Assembly: GCA_020629035.1 (NCBI GenBank)
Contig: JAHDEC010000004.1
Coordinates: 167,405-231,404 of the forward strand
DNA from: Saprospiraceae bacterium
GTDB taxonomy: Bacteria > Bacteroidota > Bacteroidia > Chitinophagales > Saprospiraceae
Direction: 5' to 3'
Length of the DNA: 64,000 nucleotides
The translations under genes and the position numbers were made by a program. A model generated the notes under the pieces. The model was not told the DNA's origin, did not search any database, and saw only the letters and a program-made list of their open reading frames with translations. This document shows positions 18,064 to 28,788 of this stretch, piece by piece. Position 1 is the stretch's first letter. Every line of letters starts with the position of its first letter.

Positions 18064-18987
18064 TTGTCAAAATCTACCTTACATCCATTCAATATTCATC
18101 GAGAAGGATATGATCTTAGTGCCTTAACTAAAGCCTTACCTGAATTAAGCAAATTTATTATTAAATCTAAAGCAGGAAGAGATACTATAGATTTTAGTAA
18201 CCCTACCGGTGTTTTATGCTTAAATCAAGCTTTACTTAAACACCATTATGGGATAGATCACTGGAATATTCCCAAGGGATATTTGTGTCCTCCTATTCCT
18301 GGTAGAGCTGAGTATTTACTTCTGATTAAAGATTTAATAAATAAAGAGAAAGCTTATAAAGTACATATGCTTGACATTGGATGCGGAGCAAATTGTGTTT
18401 ATTCCTTATTGGCTCACAAAATGTTTAATTGGACTTGTGTGGGGACAGAAGTCGATGATTTAGCCTTTGGAAATGCTAAAACAATAGTCGCACAAAACAA
18501 ACTGGAAAATGTTATCTCCATCAGATTTCAGCGTCGTCCAGAAATGATTTTCGAAAACATTAGCTACAAAGGAGAGAAGTTTGATCTCATGGTTTGCAAT
18601 CCACCTTTTCATAAAAACTTGGAAGATGCACGACGTGGAACCAGCAGAAAATGGAAAAACCTTGGATACAAAGACCAGAAGAAATTAAACTTCGGTGGCA
18701 AAAAAAGCGAATTAGTTTACCCAGGTGGCGAACCGGCTTTTGTCGGACAAATGATTAAAGAAAGTTTCTACTATAAAGATCGTATAGAGTGGTTTACCAG
18801 TCTAGTTTCAAGAGACGAAAACGTTGCAGGTTATATCAGGCAACTAAAAAAGTTTAACAACCTAAGATACGAAGTCTTGGAAATGAAATTAGGCAATAAA
18901 ACATCGAGGATATTGTGCTGGACTTGGGTAAAGCCGCCTAAGAAAAAAGCAAGCTCCGAATCCACAATCCACTTCAAAAAAGGATAA
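18064..18987 (+). CDS. rlmF: 23S rRNA (adenine-1618-N6)-methyltransferase RlmF
   Basis: The 307-residue protein is a class I SAM-dependent methyltransferase. The N-terminus LHPFNIHREGYD is the RlmF signature; the SAM-binding motif is LDIGCGANCVYS (about residues 103-114) and the N6-adenine catalytic motif is CNPPFH (about 180-185). RlmF modifies A1618 of 23S rRNA. There is no ATG near the conserved N-terminus: the likely start is the TTG at 18064, the only standard start after the in-frame stop at 18040. The length fits the family. Confidence 0.9.
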   Translation: MSKSTLHPFNIHREGYDLSALTKALPELSKFIIKSKAGRDTIDFSNPTGVLCLNQALLKHHYGIDHWNIPKGYLCPPIPGRAEYLLLIKDLINKEKAYKVHMLDIGCGANCVYSLLAHKMFNWTCVGTEVDDLAFGNAKTIVAQNKLENVISIRFQRRPEMIFENISYKGEKFDLMVCNPPFHKNLEDARRGTSRKWKNLGYKDQKKLNFGGKKSELVYPGGEPAFVGQMIKESFYYKDRIEWFTSLVSRDENVAGYIRQLKKFNNLRYEVLEMKLGNKTSRILCWTWVKPPKKKASSESTIHFKKG

Positions 18988-19223
18988 ATCCTTCCGAATA
19001 GAGATAAAAACATATCCCAAAAAATTCAGCTTTACTTTAAACTTCCAACAATACTTAACTTGGAGTCTAACAAATAAAGTGGCGCTTGATGACAAATTTC
19101 TTTACGAACGGATTGTGCTTAGGCAGTGCTAATGACAAATGCTGTTACCATACATTTTGCAAACAGAAAAAATTTGCTTGTTTTGATTGTTGGTTTTTTT
19201 GATCCTAGCAAAAAACTTATCCC

Positions 19224-22200
19224 CTACATATTGCGACGATACTGCCCACCCACAGCAAATAGTGCGTGCGTTATTTGACCCAAGGAGCAAGTCTTTGAAG
19301 CCTCCATTAAGGAGTCAAATAAATTCTCATTATTACGGGCTCTTTCCTGTAGATCTTTTAACTGAGCTGAAATGCTTGATTCGTTAGTTTTTATGAGATT
19401 CTGGAGATTATCTATTTGTGCTTCTTTTTCTTCAGTAGTAGATCGAATGACTTCTTCCGGAATCACAGTAGGCGAACCTTCACTAGACAAGAAGGTATTG
19501 ACGCCAATAATTGGAAATTCTCCTGTATGTTTTAGCATCTCATAATGCATACTTTCTTCTTGAATCTTATTACGCTGATACATAGTCTCCATGGCACCTA
19601 AAACTCCACCTCGTTCAGTAATTTTATCAAACTCTGACAAAATAGCTTCTTCCACTAAGTCCGTCAATTCTCTAATAATAAACGATCCTTGTAATGGATT
19701 TTCGTTCTTCGTTAGACCTAATTCGTGGTTAATGATCATCTGGATGGCTACTGCTCTACGCACACTTTCTTCAGTAGGCGTAGTAATGGCCTCATCATAT
19801 GCATTGGTATGTAAGGAGTTGCAGTTATCATAGATGGCATACAATGCCTGTAAAGTTGTACGTATATCATTGAAAGCTATCTCTTGGGCATGAAGTGATC
19901 TACCTGATGTTTGGATATGATACTTTAGCTTTTGTGATCGATCATTTGCCTGATATTTTTCCCTCATAGCTTTGGACCAAATCCTTCTGGCAACCCGACC
20001 AATTACAGCATATTCAGGATCTACACCATTAGAAAAAAAGAACGAAAGATTCGGGGCAAAGTCATTAATATCCATACCCCTGGATAGGTAATATTCCACA
20101 AAAGTAAATCCATTAGCCAAAGTAAAAGCTACTTGCGATATTGGGTTTGCACCCGCCTCAGCTATATGATATCCTGAAATGGAGACTGAGTAAAAGTTTC
20201 GCACCTTGTTCCAAATAAAATATTGCTGCACATCACCCATTAAACGAAGTGAGAATTCAGTAGAAAAAATGCATGTATTCTGAGCTTGATCTTCTTTTAG
20301 AATGTCCGCCTGTACTGTTCCTCTTACAGAATTCAGGGCTTTATCCTTGAGTTCTTGATAAACAGTATCTTCCAAAACTTCATCTCCAGTTAAGCCTAAC
20401 AACATTAAGCCTAAACCATTATTTCCTGCTGGTATTTCGCCTTGATAAACAGGTCTTTGGGTGCCTTTTTTATCATATTTGTTAACTAAAGCCTTTTCTA
20501 CTTTAGCCTCTAAACCATGCTCTTTGATATAAAGCTCACATTGTTGATCTATTGCTGCGTTCATAAAAAATGCACAGATAGTCGCTGCAGGCCCATTAAT
20601 AGTCATTGAAACACTGGTCTTTGGATTGCAAAGATCAAAACCACTATATAGCTTTTTAGCATCATCAAGACAACAAATACTCACGCCCGAATTACCAATT
20701 TTTCCATAAATATCTGGTCTATGATCAGGATCTTCACCGTATAGGGTCACCGAATCAAAAGCGGTTGATAATCGACTAGCCGGCATACCTTTAGACAGAT
20801 AATGGAATCTGCGATTTGTTCTTTCTGGACCACCCTCTCCTGCAAACATTCGAGTAGGATCTTCCCCTTTTCGTTTAAAAGGATAAACACCTGCTGTAAA
20901 TGGAAATTCTCCAGGCACATTTTCTTGTAAGTTCCAAGTCAATATATCACCTTGATCATGATAGTCCGGTAAAGCAATTCTTGGAATCATATTACCACTT
21001 AATGACTTAGTATGTGTCTCTACATTGATGTCTCGGCTTCGCACCTGATACGTAAATATTTCCTTTTTGTAAGAAGCTTTTTTGTCTTCCCAATGTTCTA
21101 ATATCTGCTTACAACGGCCATCTTGATCTAATTCGAGTGCTGTGATTTTCTCTTTCATTAAATCTTGGCTAGCATTGTCTTCGATCAAGTTTGACGCAGC
21201 TTCCAAGTGGCCTATCGATCTAGCGATCTGAGCTTGCTTTTCTACCCACTTATCGTATTGTCTAATACTTTCTGAAATCTCAGATAAATACCTAACTCGG
21301 CTAGGTGGAATAATAAATATCTTTTCACTAGCTTCTGCTGAAGCACTGTACTTGCTCTTCCAATCGAGTTTAAATCGTTCGTTTAATGTCTCTATGATAG
21401 CAGCATATAGTGTATTAGTCCCTGGGTCATTAAATTGTGAGGCTATCGTGCCAAATACCGGCATGGTTGCAGGGTCTTTATCCCACAAATTGTGGTTTCG
21501 CTGAAATTGCTTTTTAACTGATTTTAAAGCATCTTGTGCTCCTCGCTTATCGAATTTATTTATAGCAACCAGATCAGCAAAATCCAACATATCAATTTTT
21601 TCCAATTGGGTTGCAGCACCAAATTCGGGTGTCATGATATACAAACTCATATCTGAATGATCCACAATTTCAGTATCAGATTGTCCAATGCCAGATGTCT
21701 CTAAAATAATTAGATCGTATCCACCTGCTTTTAAAATATTTACAGCAGCCTGTACATACTTTGATAAAGCTAAATTAGATTGACGAGTCGCTAATGACCG
21801 CATATACACTCGATCATGATTAACGGCATTCATACGTATTCTATCACCTAATAGAGCTCCTCCCGTTTTTCTTTTTGAGGGATCTACGGAAACAATCGCT
21901 AGCGTCTTGTCTTCGAAGTCATGAAGAAATCTTCGTATAATTTCATCCACCATGGAAGACTTTCCTGCGCCTCCTGTTCCAGTAATTCCCAGTACAGGCA
22001 CTTTTTTAGTTTCCACATCTTTTAGTAAATCCTGATACCAACTTTCATTATTCTCGGGAAAATTTTCAACCGCCGTGATTAATCTCGCAATGGATTTTTT
22101 ATCTCGTTGGCCTAGTAATTTCAGTTCACCATTTACTGTTTCTCCGATGGCATAGTCACATTGTTGTAGCACATCGTTAATCATCCCTTGTAGCCCCATT

Positions 22201-22589
22201 CTCCTTCCATCATCTGGAGCATAAATTTTGGTAATTCCATAGGATTCTAATTCTGCTATTTCGGTAGGTAGAATAGTTCCTCCTCCCCCTCCAAAAATTT
22301 TGATATGCCCACAACCTTTTTCCTGAAGTAAATCATAAATATATTTGAAGAATTCATTGTGACCTCCTTGATAGGATGTGATAGCAATTCCTTGTACGTC
22401 TTCTTGAATTGCTGTTTCTACTATTTCCTTGGCTGATCGATTGTGGCCTAAATGAATAATCTCTGCTCCTGTCCGCTGCAAAATCCGTCGCATGATATTT
22501 ATGGCTGCATCATGACCATCAAATAAAGAACCAGCGGTAACTAATCTGACTTTGTTATTAAGCGTATAAGCTTGAGCTTCCTGCATCAT
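19224..22589 (-). CDS. icmF: Fused isobutyryl-CoA mutase / MeaB-type G-protein chaperone (IcmF)
   Basis: The 1121-residue fusion has, in order, a B12-binding domain (about residues 13-135, with [10 protein letters not shown] and GGGGGTILP), a MeaB-like P-loop GTPase ([12 protein letters not shown] at 201-212) and the TIM-barrel mutase domain (about 560-1085). This order defines IcmF, which isomerises isobutyryl-CoA and n-butyryl-CoA (some members act on pivalyl/isovaleryl-CoA) with adenosylcobalamin, and self-repairs with its GTPase. The substrate-site segment NRRFHYLS has Phe where methylmalonyl-CoA mutases have Tyr in IRQYAGFS, as expected for a non-methylmalonyl substrate. It diverges from the methylmalonyl-CoA mutase gene across 79 bp, so the two may be co-regulated. 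Confidence 0.92.
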   Translation of the reverse strand: MMQEAQAYTLNNKVRLVTAGSLFDGHDAAINIMRRILQRTGAEIIHLGHNRSAKEIVETAIQEDVQGIAITSYQGGHNEFFKYIYDLLQEKGCGHIKIFGGGGGTILPTEIAELESYGITKIYAPDDGRRMGLQGMINDVLQQCDYAIGETVNGELKLLGQRDKKSIARLITAVENFPENNESWYQDLLKDVETKKVPVLGITGTGGAGKSSMVDEIIRRFLHDFEDKTLAIVSVDPSKRKTGGALLGDRIRMNAVNHDRVYMRSLATRQSNLALSKYVQAAVNILKAGGYDLIILETSGIGQSDTEIVDHSDMSLYIMTPEFGAATQLEKIDMLDFADLVAINKFDKRGAQDALKSVKKQFQRNHNLWDKDPATMPVFGTIASQFNDPGTNTLYAAIIETLNERFKLDWKSKYSASAEASEKIFIIPPSRVRYLSEISESIRQYDKWVEKQAQIARSIGHLEAASNLIEDNASQDLMKEKITALELDQDGRCKQILEHWEDKKASYKKEIFTYQVRSRDINVETHTKSLSGNMIPRIALPDYHDQGDILTWNLQENVPGEFPFTAGVYPFKRKGEDPTRMFAGEGGPERTNRRFHYLSKGMPASRLSTAFDSVTLYGEDPDHRPDIYGKIGNSGVSICCLDDAKKLYSGFDLCNPKTSVSMTINGPAATICAFFMNAAIDQQCELYIKEHGLEAKVEKALVNKYDKKGTQRPVYQGEIPAGNNGLGLMLLGLTGDEVLEDTVYQELKDKALNSVRGTVQADILKEDQAQNTCIFSTEFSLRLMGDVQQYFIWNKVRNFYSVSISGYHIAEAGANPISQVAFTLANGFTFVEYYLSRGMDINDFAPNLSFFFSNGVDPEYAVIGRVARRIWSKAMREKYQANDRSQKLKYHIQTSGRSLHAQEIAFNDIRTTLQALYAIYDNCNSLHTNAYDEAITTPTEESVRRAVAIQMIINHELGLTKNENPLQGSFIIRELTDLVEEAILSEFDKITERGGVLGAMETMYQRNKIQEESMHYEMLKHTGEFPIIGVNTFLSSEGSPTVIPEEVIRSTTEEKEAQIDNLQNLIKTNESSISAQLKDLQERARNNENLFDSLMEASKTCSLGQITHALFAVGGQYRRNM

Positions 22590-22637
22590 TTGTAGATTGT
22601 TTTAGATCAGTCAATAAAATGGAAATAGTAATTTACG

Positions 22638-22652
22638 TACCTTGCAAAGGTA
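22638..22652 (-). promoter_or_regulatory. icmF -7 box TACCTTTGC inside a palindrome
   Basis: On the minus strand the 15 bases read TACCTTTGCAAGGTA: TACCTT and AAGGTA are perfect 6-bp inverted arms around TGC, and TACCTTTGC is the same -7 box found before mnmG and the DUF2723 gene. It lies 55 bp upstream of icmF. On the plus strand the box is one T short (TACCTTGC), so it could also serve the opposite gene weakly. Confidence 0.55.
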
Positions 22653-22660
22653 ATACAAAA

Positions 22661-22672
22661 GCATACGTATGC
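22661..22672. promoter_or_regulatory. 12-bp perfect palindrome over the mutase start codon
   Basis: GCATACGTATGC is a perfect palindrome that includes the ATG of the methylmalonyl-CoA mutase gene (22669-22671). It could be an operator for the divergent pair or a chance palindrome; only one copy is seen here. Confidence 0.3.
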
Positions 22673-25600
22673 CTCAAAATCTCTTCGCTGATTTCACACA
22701 AAGTTCTAAAAACCAGTGGCTTGAAAAAGTTACCAAGGATTTAAAAACTAAAGAGCTTTCCAGTTTAAACTCTAGCCTCTTTGGAAATGTTCAATCACCT
22801 TTTTATCATAAAGAGGATGTTACTTATCATAATCAGCTAATTACTAGGTCAAAAACCACTAATCACTGGAAAATTGCCCAAGCTTTTGAGTTAAATAAAG
22901 GCTTGAAAGAAACCAACAAAGCAGTCTTAGAAGCGCTAAAAGGAGGTGTTCAACTCATAGAATTAATTGTAGAAAAACAGCTAAGCTTGGTTGATTTAGA
23001 TGACTTGTTTGATCAGGTCATTCTAGATATTGTTGATATAAACTTTCATTTTAAACATGATAATGCTGAAGAAACTTTAGACGCTTTTTTACAATATTTA
23101 ACTGGACAAAACATAGAAGCATCATCCATAAAAGGAGCTTTTAAAAATCAACAAGAAGGATATAAACTCTGGAAAAGCTATGGAGAAGACCTCAGTCAGG
23201 TGTCTTTTCTATACCATAGACTGGACATTAATAAGCAAGATGAGACAATTAAGTTCTTACAGGAATATTCAGCTCAATTAAAAAACCTAAGCAATAAAGA
23301 AAGAAAAGCTTTCGCGGATTCAGTTGTTCTAGATGTGGCAGTTTATCCACACTTCTTTGGATCTATCATCCAGATAAAAAGTCTGCACAAGCTTATAGAG
23401 CAAATACACGCTAATTATAAAATAGCTAATGTTTATCCGAGAATAGAAGCCCACATGCTCATCGATGATCAACTAAATAAAGATTATCACAGCATCGCAG
23501 CGATGAGCATGCAATTAGCTGCAGCTTGTGCTAATGTAGATGTGATACATGCAAATCCGTGGCTTTTTTCGAAGGTCCAGCATGAAATGGACCACAGGAT
23601 TGTTGCTAATATGCAACACCTCCTAAGCATGGAAAGCTATATTGACCAGGTCCTAGATCCAAGTGCTGGTAGTTATTATGTTGAAGAGCAAGTAAATCAA
23701 CTATCAAGTCAGATTTGGGAAAAACTATGCTCTGATGATCCAGCTATAAAAACCATAAAAGAAAGAATCCAATCACAAATAAACCCTATTGAGTTAAAAG
23801 CTACACCTGAAAATATTTCCATCAAGTCGTTTTATACTAATCACGACATTGAACCGTATAAACACCTGAATTTTGTCAGTGGAATACCTCCATATTTACG
23901 AGGTCCTTATTCTTCTATGTATGCAGGTCGACCTTGGACCATCCGACAATATGCTGGTTTTTCTACAGCTGAAGATAGTAATGCCTTCTACCGAAGAAAT
24001 CTGGCTCAAGGACAAAAAGGACTTTCAGTAGCCTTCGATTTGGCGACACATCGAGGATATGATTCAGACCATCCACGAGTTAAGGGCGATGTTGGAATGG
24101 CTGGAGTGGCCATCGATTCAGTAGAAGATATGAAGGTGTTATTTGACCAAATTCCACTTGATAAAATGTCTGTTTCCATGACCATGAATGGTGCGGTCAT
24201 TCCAATTATGGCCTTTTATATTGTGGCGGCAGAAGAACAGGGGGTCTCCAAAGCCCAGCTTTCGGGAACCATACAAAATGACATCCTTAAAGAGTTTATG
24301 GTTCGTAACACCTACATCTATCCACCGAAACCTTCTATGCGAATTGTGGGTGATATATTTAAGTATACTTCCGCTGAAATGCCAAGGTTTAATTCAATTA
24401 GTATAAGCGGGTATCATATGCAAGAGGCAGGTGCTACCGCTGCTATTGAATTAGCATATACGCTCGCAGATGGGATGGAATACATAAAAGCTGGAATTGA
24501 CGCAGGACTAAATGTTGATGATTTTGCACCTAGATTATCTTTCTTTTGGGGAATAGGCATGCACTATTTTTTAGAAATCGCTAAAATGAGAGCTGCTAGG
24601 ATGCTATGGGCCAAGATTGTTAAAACGTTTAATCCAAGCAATCCAAAATCCATGTCCCTAAGAACTCATTGCCAGACTTCTGGCTGGAGTTTAACAGCCC
24701 AAGATCCTTTTAATAATATTGGTAGAACATGTATAGAAGCACTTGCTGCTGTCGGTGGCGGCACTCAGTCTTTACATACCAATGCATTGGATGAAGCGAT
24801 TGCTCTACCTACTGATTTTTCAGCTAAAATCGCAAGAGATACCCAAAAATTTATTGCGGAGTCTTCGGGATTAACCGAAGTCGTAGATCCTTGGGGAGGT
24901 AGCTATTATGTCGAATACTTAACAGACCAAATAGCCACTAAGGCATGGGAATTAATCGAGGAAATCGATGCTTATGGCGGTATGACTCAAGCCATAGAAA
25001 AAGGAATACCAAAAATGAGAATCGAAGAAGCTGCCGCTAAAAAACAAGCAAAAATCGATAGTGGAATAGATAAAATTGTAGGTATAAATATTTTCAAAAA
25101 AGACCTAGATGATAGTCTTGAAACCTTGGAGGTAAACAACACTAAAGTACGAGAAGGACAAATCAGCAGAATCAATCAACTAAAAAACGAGAGGGATCAG
25201 GTTTTAGTTGATAAAGCATTGAAAAAAATAAAAATAGCTGCGCTTAATCCTAGCATGAATATCTTAGAAGCAGCTGTTATTGCGGCAAGAGCTAGAGCCA
25301 CATTAGGTGAAATTTCACTAGCTTTAGAAGAAGTCTTTGATCGATACAAGGCACAAACCAATACTATCCAAGGTGTATACTCCAGCGAAATGAGCAACGA
25401 CGAAACATTTAAAAAAGCGCTTGCATTATCTGACAAGTTTGCTTCTAAGGCAGGCCGAAGACCTAGAATCATGATAGCTAAGCTTGGCCAAGATGGTCAT
25501 GATCGTGGAGCAAAAGTTATTGCTACCAGCTTTGCTGATTTAGGTTTTGATGTAGATATTGGCCCATTATTCCAAACTCCTTCCGAAGCTGCCATGCAAG

Positions 25601-25851
25601 CCGCAGAAAATGATGTACACTTTTTGGGTATCTCTTCACTGGCTGCTGGTCATAAAACATTGGTGCCAGAAACCATTGAAGCGCTAAAAAAACTAGGTAG
25701 AGAAGATATTGCTGTAATTGTTGGTGGGGTTATTCCTCCTAAAGATTATGAGTATTTATTCGACAAAGGAGTGTTAGGTGTTTTTGGGCCAGGGACCGTC
25801 ATTGCGGAAGCAGCCATACAAATGTTAGAGATTTTAATTGAGGCAATTTAG
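22669..25851 (+). CDS. Methylmalonyl-CoA mutase with small and large subunits fused in one chain
   Basis: The 1060-residue product combines both subunits of the heterodimeric enzyme. Residues 1 to about 375 are a MutA-like (catalytically inactive small subunit) barrel, ending with [12 protein letters not shown] and [12 protein letters not shown]. From about 376 ([12 protein letters not shown]) it is a complete Mut[21 protein letters not shown], the substrate-binding Tyr in TIRQYAGFS, the catalytic-His segment [11 protein letters not shown], and a C-terminal B12 domain with [11 protein letters not shown], whose His is the cobalt lower ligand. The usual MutA C-terminal B12-like domain is absent. 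The enzyme interconverts methylmalonyl- and succinyl-CoA in propionate metabolism. Divergent from icmF. Confidence 0.92.
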   Translation: MPQNLFADFTQSSKNQWLEKVTKDLKTKELSSLNSSLFGNVQSPFYHKEDVTYHNQLITRSKTTNHWKIAQAFELNKGLKETNKAVLEALKGGVQLIELIVEKQLSLVDLDDLFDQVILDIVDINFHFKHDNAEETLDAFLQYLTGQNIEASSIKGAFKNQQEGYKLWKSYGEDLSQVSFLYHRLDINKQDETIKFLQEYSAQLKNLSNKERKAFADSVVLDVAVYPHFFGSIIQIKSLHKLIEQIHANYKIANVYPRIEAHMLIDDQLNKDYHSIAAMSMQLAAACANVDVIHANPWLFSKVQHEMDHRIVANMQHLLSMESYIDQVLDPSAGSYYVEEQVNQLSSQIWEKLCSDDPAIKTIKERIQSQINPIELKATPENISIKSFYTNHDIEPYKHLNFVSGIPPYLRGPYSSMYAGRPWTIRQYAGFSTAEDSNAFYRRNLAQGQKGLSVAFDLATHRGYDSDHPRVKGDVGMAGVAIDSVEDMKVLFDQIPLDKMSVSMTMNGAVIPIMAFYIVAAEEQGVSKAQLSGTIQNDILKEFMVRNTYIYPPKPSMRIVGDIFKYTSAEMPRFNSISISGYHMQEAGATAAIELAYTLADGMEYIKAGIDAGLNVDDFAPRLSFFWGIGMHYFLEIAKMRAARMLWAKIVKTFNPSNPKSMSLRTHCQTSGWSLTAQDPFNNIGRTCIEALAAVGGGTQSLHTNALDEAIALPTDFSAKIARDTQKFIAESSGLTEVVDPWGGSYYVEYLTDQIATKAWELIEEIDAYGGMTQAIEKGIPKMRIEEAAAKKQAKIDSGIDKIVGINIFKKDLDDSLETLEVNNTKVREGQISRINQLKNERDQVLVDKALKKIKIAALNPSMNILEAAVIAARARATLGEISLALEEVFDRYKAQTNTIQGVYSSEMSNDETFKKALALSDKFASKAGRRPRIMIAKLGQDGHDRGAKVIATSFADLGFDVDIGPLFQTPSEAAMQAAENDVHFLGISSLAAGHKTLVPETIEALKKLGREDIAVIVGGVIPPKDYEYLFDKGVLGVFGPGTVIAEAAIQMLEILIEAI

Positions 25852-25924
25852 TCGGCTCATGCATTTAATGTGCTAGGAGTTAAACTGTGGAAAGTCAGCC
25901 CTTGCTATTTAATCGAACGATTAA

Positions 25925-27124
25925 TCACTCTGCCAACAACAAATAAATCTCATCCCTCATATCATGCAGTACTTCTCCAAGTTCCGTAGGTAAATTTGTA
26001 CCATAATTATACGTCCCGGCAAAGATGGTGTTGTTATGCGGTAAGTAACTTAAGTTCGCAGAATAACCAATATCTCCGCCTGCATGGCCATAGGCATTTA
26101 CTCCTTCTGGTAACAGTAGCAAATACTCATCATGTATGCCTCCAATACTTGAAGCCCAAGTACCATTTTCTGAAATTCGATAACTGTTTCCAATGTCGAG
26201 TAAGAAGTTGCTATTCACTAAACTTTCTTCGCGCAACAAAGCGTTCATAAATAGATATAAATCCTCCACTGTTGAATATACACCAGTATATCCATTACCA
26301 CTACCTGGGTTTAGTTGCGAAATATTTTGTATTCCTGAACCATCATTGTAGAAATCTAAATATCCTTGGGCAAGACGATTACTTGGAAAATCATCAGAGT
26401 AGTCATAGTAATATGTATTTTCCATACCAAGCTTATCAAATATCTTACTTTGGAGCAAATCCCCGTGTTTTTCCCCAGTGGCAGCTTCTATGATTAGACT
26501 TGTGAGCATCGTATTGGTATTAGAATATCTCAAGCTATCTCCTGGAAAATGAGTGGCAGGCTTTCCATCAACAAAAGCAATAATTTGATCTGAGGTCCAA
26601 GACCTACTAAAATCATTTACTACAGCTAAATTATAATTTAAGTCAGTTGCAATATCATAGACTCCAGATGTATGATTAATTAACATGGCTAGGGTAATCT
26701 CATCACCATTTGCTAATTTCTCAGCCACTTCAGGAATGTATTGATTGATAGGATCATTAATGGCTAATGCCCCTTCTTCAATGAGTTGCCAAACTAAAGC
26801 ACCAATCATCATCTTTGTAACACTACCCAACTTATTAATATGACATAACTCCATAGGTATTTGTGCTTCGATATCAGCCATCCCCTTTGATGTCATCCAA
26901 ATACCTTGATCGTCGCTAATTAACACATTAATGCCTGGTAGTCCCTTGGCAATATATTTATCCACTATAGCTGATAAGTCAGCCCCTTTTGGATGATTTG
27001 TATTAAGCGCCAATGTTGTTTCATGGACACAATCCACAGAATCTTGAATTCTATTCTGATTACAGCTAATAAGCAGAAAAAGGCAAACCATTAAGCCAAA
27101 TACTCTATGAACTCTATTTTTCAT
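25925..27124 (-). CDS. Lipoprotein serine hydrolase of the class C beta-lactamase fold
   Basis: A 399-residue protein with a lipoprotein signal ending in the lipobox LISC (Cys about residue 21). The serine-hydrolase motifs are SVTK (SxxK, about 102), YSNTN (YxN, about 199) and HAGG (KTG-equivalent, about 341). It belongs to the beta-lactamase-related/D-Ala-D-Ala carboxypeptidase clan; members include esterases and peptidases, so a resistance role should not be assumed. Its start overlaps the upstream barrel-like gene by 11 bp, so the two are probably one operon. Confidence 0.88.
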   Translation of the reverse strand: MKNRVHRVFGLMVCLFLLISCNQNRIQDSVDCVHETTLALNTNHPKGADLSAIVDKYIAKGLPGINVLISDDQGIWMTSKGMADIEAQIPMELCHINKLGSVTKMMIGALVWQLIEEGALAINDPINQYIPEVAEKLANGDEITLAMLINHTSGVYDIATDLNYNLAVVNDFSRSWTSDQIIAFVDGKPATHFPGDSLRYSNTNTMLTSLIIEAATGEKHGDLLQSKIFDKLGMENTYYYDYSDDFPSNRLAQGYLDFYNDGSGIQNISQLNPGSGNGYTGVYSTVEDLYLFMNALLREESLVNSNFLLDIGNSYRISENGTWASSIGGIHDEYLLLLPEGVNAYGHAGGDIGYSANLSYLPHNNTIFAGTYNYGTNLPTELGEVLHDMRDEIYLLLAE

Positions 27125-27725
27125 CTTGCTGTTTTTTATGAACTGGAATACTAAAGCCTACATGGAGTGGTGCATATGCTACGATAGGAACCGTTTCTTG
27201 AATGACAACACCTTGAACCTGAATTCGATAATCAAGAAAGAGGTTTACAGGTCGATTTAATAAACCACCTATGGAATAAGAAATACTAGGTCCTAAAGAA
27301 ATGAGCCAGTTGTGGTTTGTTTTGTTGGCTGATACATAGCTTTCTGTATCTTCATTCCAAACAAAACTATCTAAATCACTTATCGACAAAACATAGCCTC
27401 CTCCTATGGACAATGGTGTTATACTCAGTTTATTATTAAGCACTAGCCTATAAGCAATCTCTGAATAGATTTGTGTTGCTTTTTGAAAGTGTTTGTGGCT
27501 AAAATAGCTAGCATTCATCGTTTGGATAAATTGATGTTTGTTGCTCCTATTCCATTGATAGCTTAAGCCAAGTTTTAATCCTGGGTGAACAGTGGAAAAT
27601 TGAGGACTCAATAAACTGAGCGAATGATGACCAAAGGCTGCACTTGCATACCAACGATTATCACTTTCTTGCGCATTTATTTGAAAAAAGGAAAGAATGA
27701 AAAGGTATGGAAGTAGATGCTTCAT
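27114..27725 (-). CDS. Secreted outer-membrane-type protein, function unknown
   Basis: A 203-residue protein with a signal peptide (residues 1-18, cleaved after NA). Alternating patterns and the closing 'HVGFSIPV' suggest a beta-barrel of about eight strands. No catalytic motif. It overlaps the downstream serine hydrolase gene by 11 bp; the pair looks like an envelope operon. I do not recognise a named family. Confidence 0.68.
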   Translation of the reverse strand: MKHLLPYLFILSFFQINAQESDNRWYASAAFGHHSLSLLSPQFSTVHPGLKLGLSYQWNRSNKHQFIQTMNASYFSHKHFQKATQIYSEIAYRLVLNNKLSITPLSIGGGYVLSISDLDSFVWNEDTESYVSANKTNHNWLISLGPSISYSIGGLLNRPVNLFLDYRIQVQGVVIQETVPIVAYAPLHVGFSIPVHKKQQDEK

Positions 27726-27834
27726 TAAGTAAAGTTAATTTGTTGTCTAATAAAAAAACGAGAAACAATTCAAGTTGTTATTTAGCTTACATTAAAAGTG
27801 GACTATTGGCAAAATGATTTGTTATTTTCAAGGT

Positions 27835-28782
27835 ATGGAAAAGAGAAAGTCGATAAAAGTAGGCATGGCACAAATTGCTCCAGCATGGCTAAACAAAAAG
27901 GCAAATATTAAAAAGATTGAGGCGTCCATTTTGGAGGCTGCTGACCAATCTTGCGATTTGGTTGTTTTTGGTGAAGGTATATTGCCAGGATATCCATTTT
28001 GGCTGTCTTTTACCCATAGTTCAGCCTTTGAAAATAAAGCACAAAAGGAAATTCATGCTCATTATGTGGACCAATCCATTTGTATAGAAGAAGGTGATTT
28101 AGACAGTATTACGACATTGGCAAAAAAAGAAAATATTGCTATCTATTTAGGCATTATCGAACGACCCCTAGATCGGGGTGGACATAGTTTATATTGTTCT
28201 TTAGTATTTATTGATAAAGAAGGTGTCATCCAGTCGGTCCATCGTAAAATGCGCCCTACATATGAGGAACGATTAGCATGGTCAGCTGGTGATGGACATG
28301 GATTAAAAACCCATCCGATGGAGTTATTTAGATTGGGTGGTTTAAACTGCTGGGAAAACTGGATGCCATTAAGTCGGGCGGCTCTTTACGGACAAGGAGA
28401 AAATGTTCATGTAGCTGTATGGCCTGGCAACTTGAGAAACACCCAAGATATCACTCGGTTTATAGCCTTAGAATCCAGGTCTTATGTGATTTCGGTTTCT
28501 GGACTTTTCAGCAAAGCCTTGATTCATGAAAGTATTCCTCATTATGATTTGATGCGCCAATTATGTCCTGATATACCTGATACTGGCGGATCCTGTATTG
28601 CTGCTCCCGATGGAACTTGGTTAATCGAACCCATCATACAAAAAGAAGGCTTATTCTGTGCTGAATTAGATATTATGAAGATCTACGAGGAACGACAAAA
28701 TATGGATCCCGCAGGGCATTATAGTCGACCTGATGTCACACAATTAAATGTCAATAGAGCAAGACAATCGATTATAGAATAG
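27835..28782 (+). CDS. Nitrilase (carbon-nitrogen hydrolase superfamily)
   Basis: The product (315 residues from ATG 27835; another ATG at 27814 would add seven poorly conserved residues) has the full Glu-Lys-Cys triad of the superfamily: VVFGEGILPGYP (Glu), HRKMRPTYEER (Lys) and GGLNCWENWMP (Cys). The CWENWMP and RPTYEER forms are those of true aliphatic/aryl nitrilases (nitrile to carboxylate plus ammonia) rather than of NAD synthetase, omega-amidase or beta-ureidopropionase branches. No signal peptide, so cytoplasmic. No aldoxime dehydratase or nitrile hydratase is nearby. The natural substrate is unknown. Confidence 0.85.
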   Translation: MEKRKSIKVGMAQIAPAWLNKKANIKKIEASILEAADQSCDLVVFGEGILPGYPFWLSFTHSSAFENKAQKEIHAHYVDQSICIEEGDLDSITTLAKKENIAIYLGIIERPLDRGGHSLYCSLVFIDKEGVIQSVHRKMRPTYEERLAWSAGDGHGLKTHPMELFRLGGLNCWENWMPLSRAALYGQGENVHVAVWPGNLRNTQDITRFIALESRSYVISVSGLFSKALIHESIPHYDLMRQLCPDIPDTGGSCIAAPDGTWLIEPIIQKEGLFCAELDIMKIYEERQNMDPAGHYSRPDVTQLNVNRARQSIIE

Positions 28783-28788
28783 GCAGAG

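Noticed and set aside
25909..25924. A small inverted repeat TTAATCG-AA-CGATTAA between the convergent mutase and serine hydrolase genes.
   Set aside because: Seven pairs, AT-rich and without a T-tract on either side; too weak to call a terminator.
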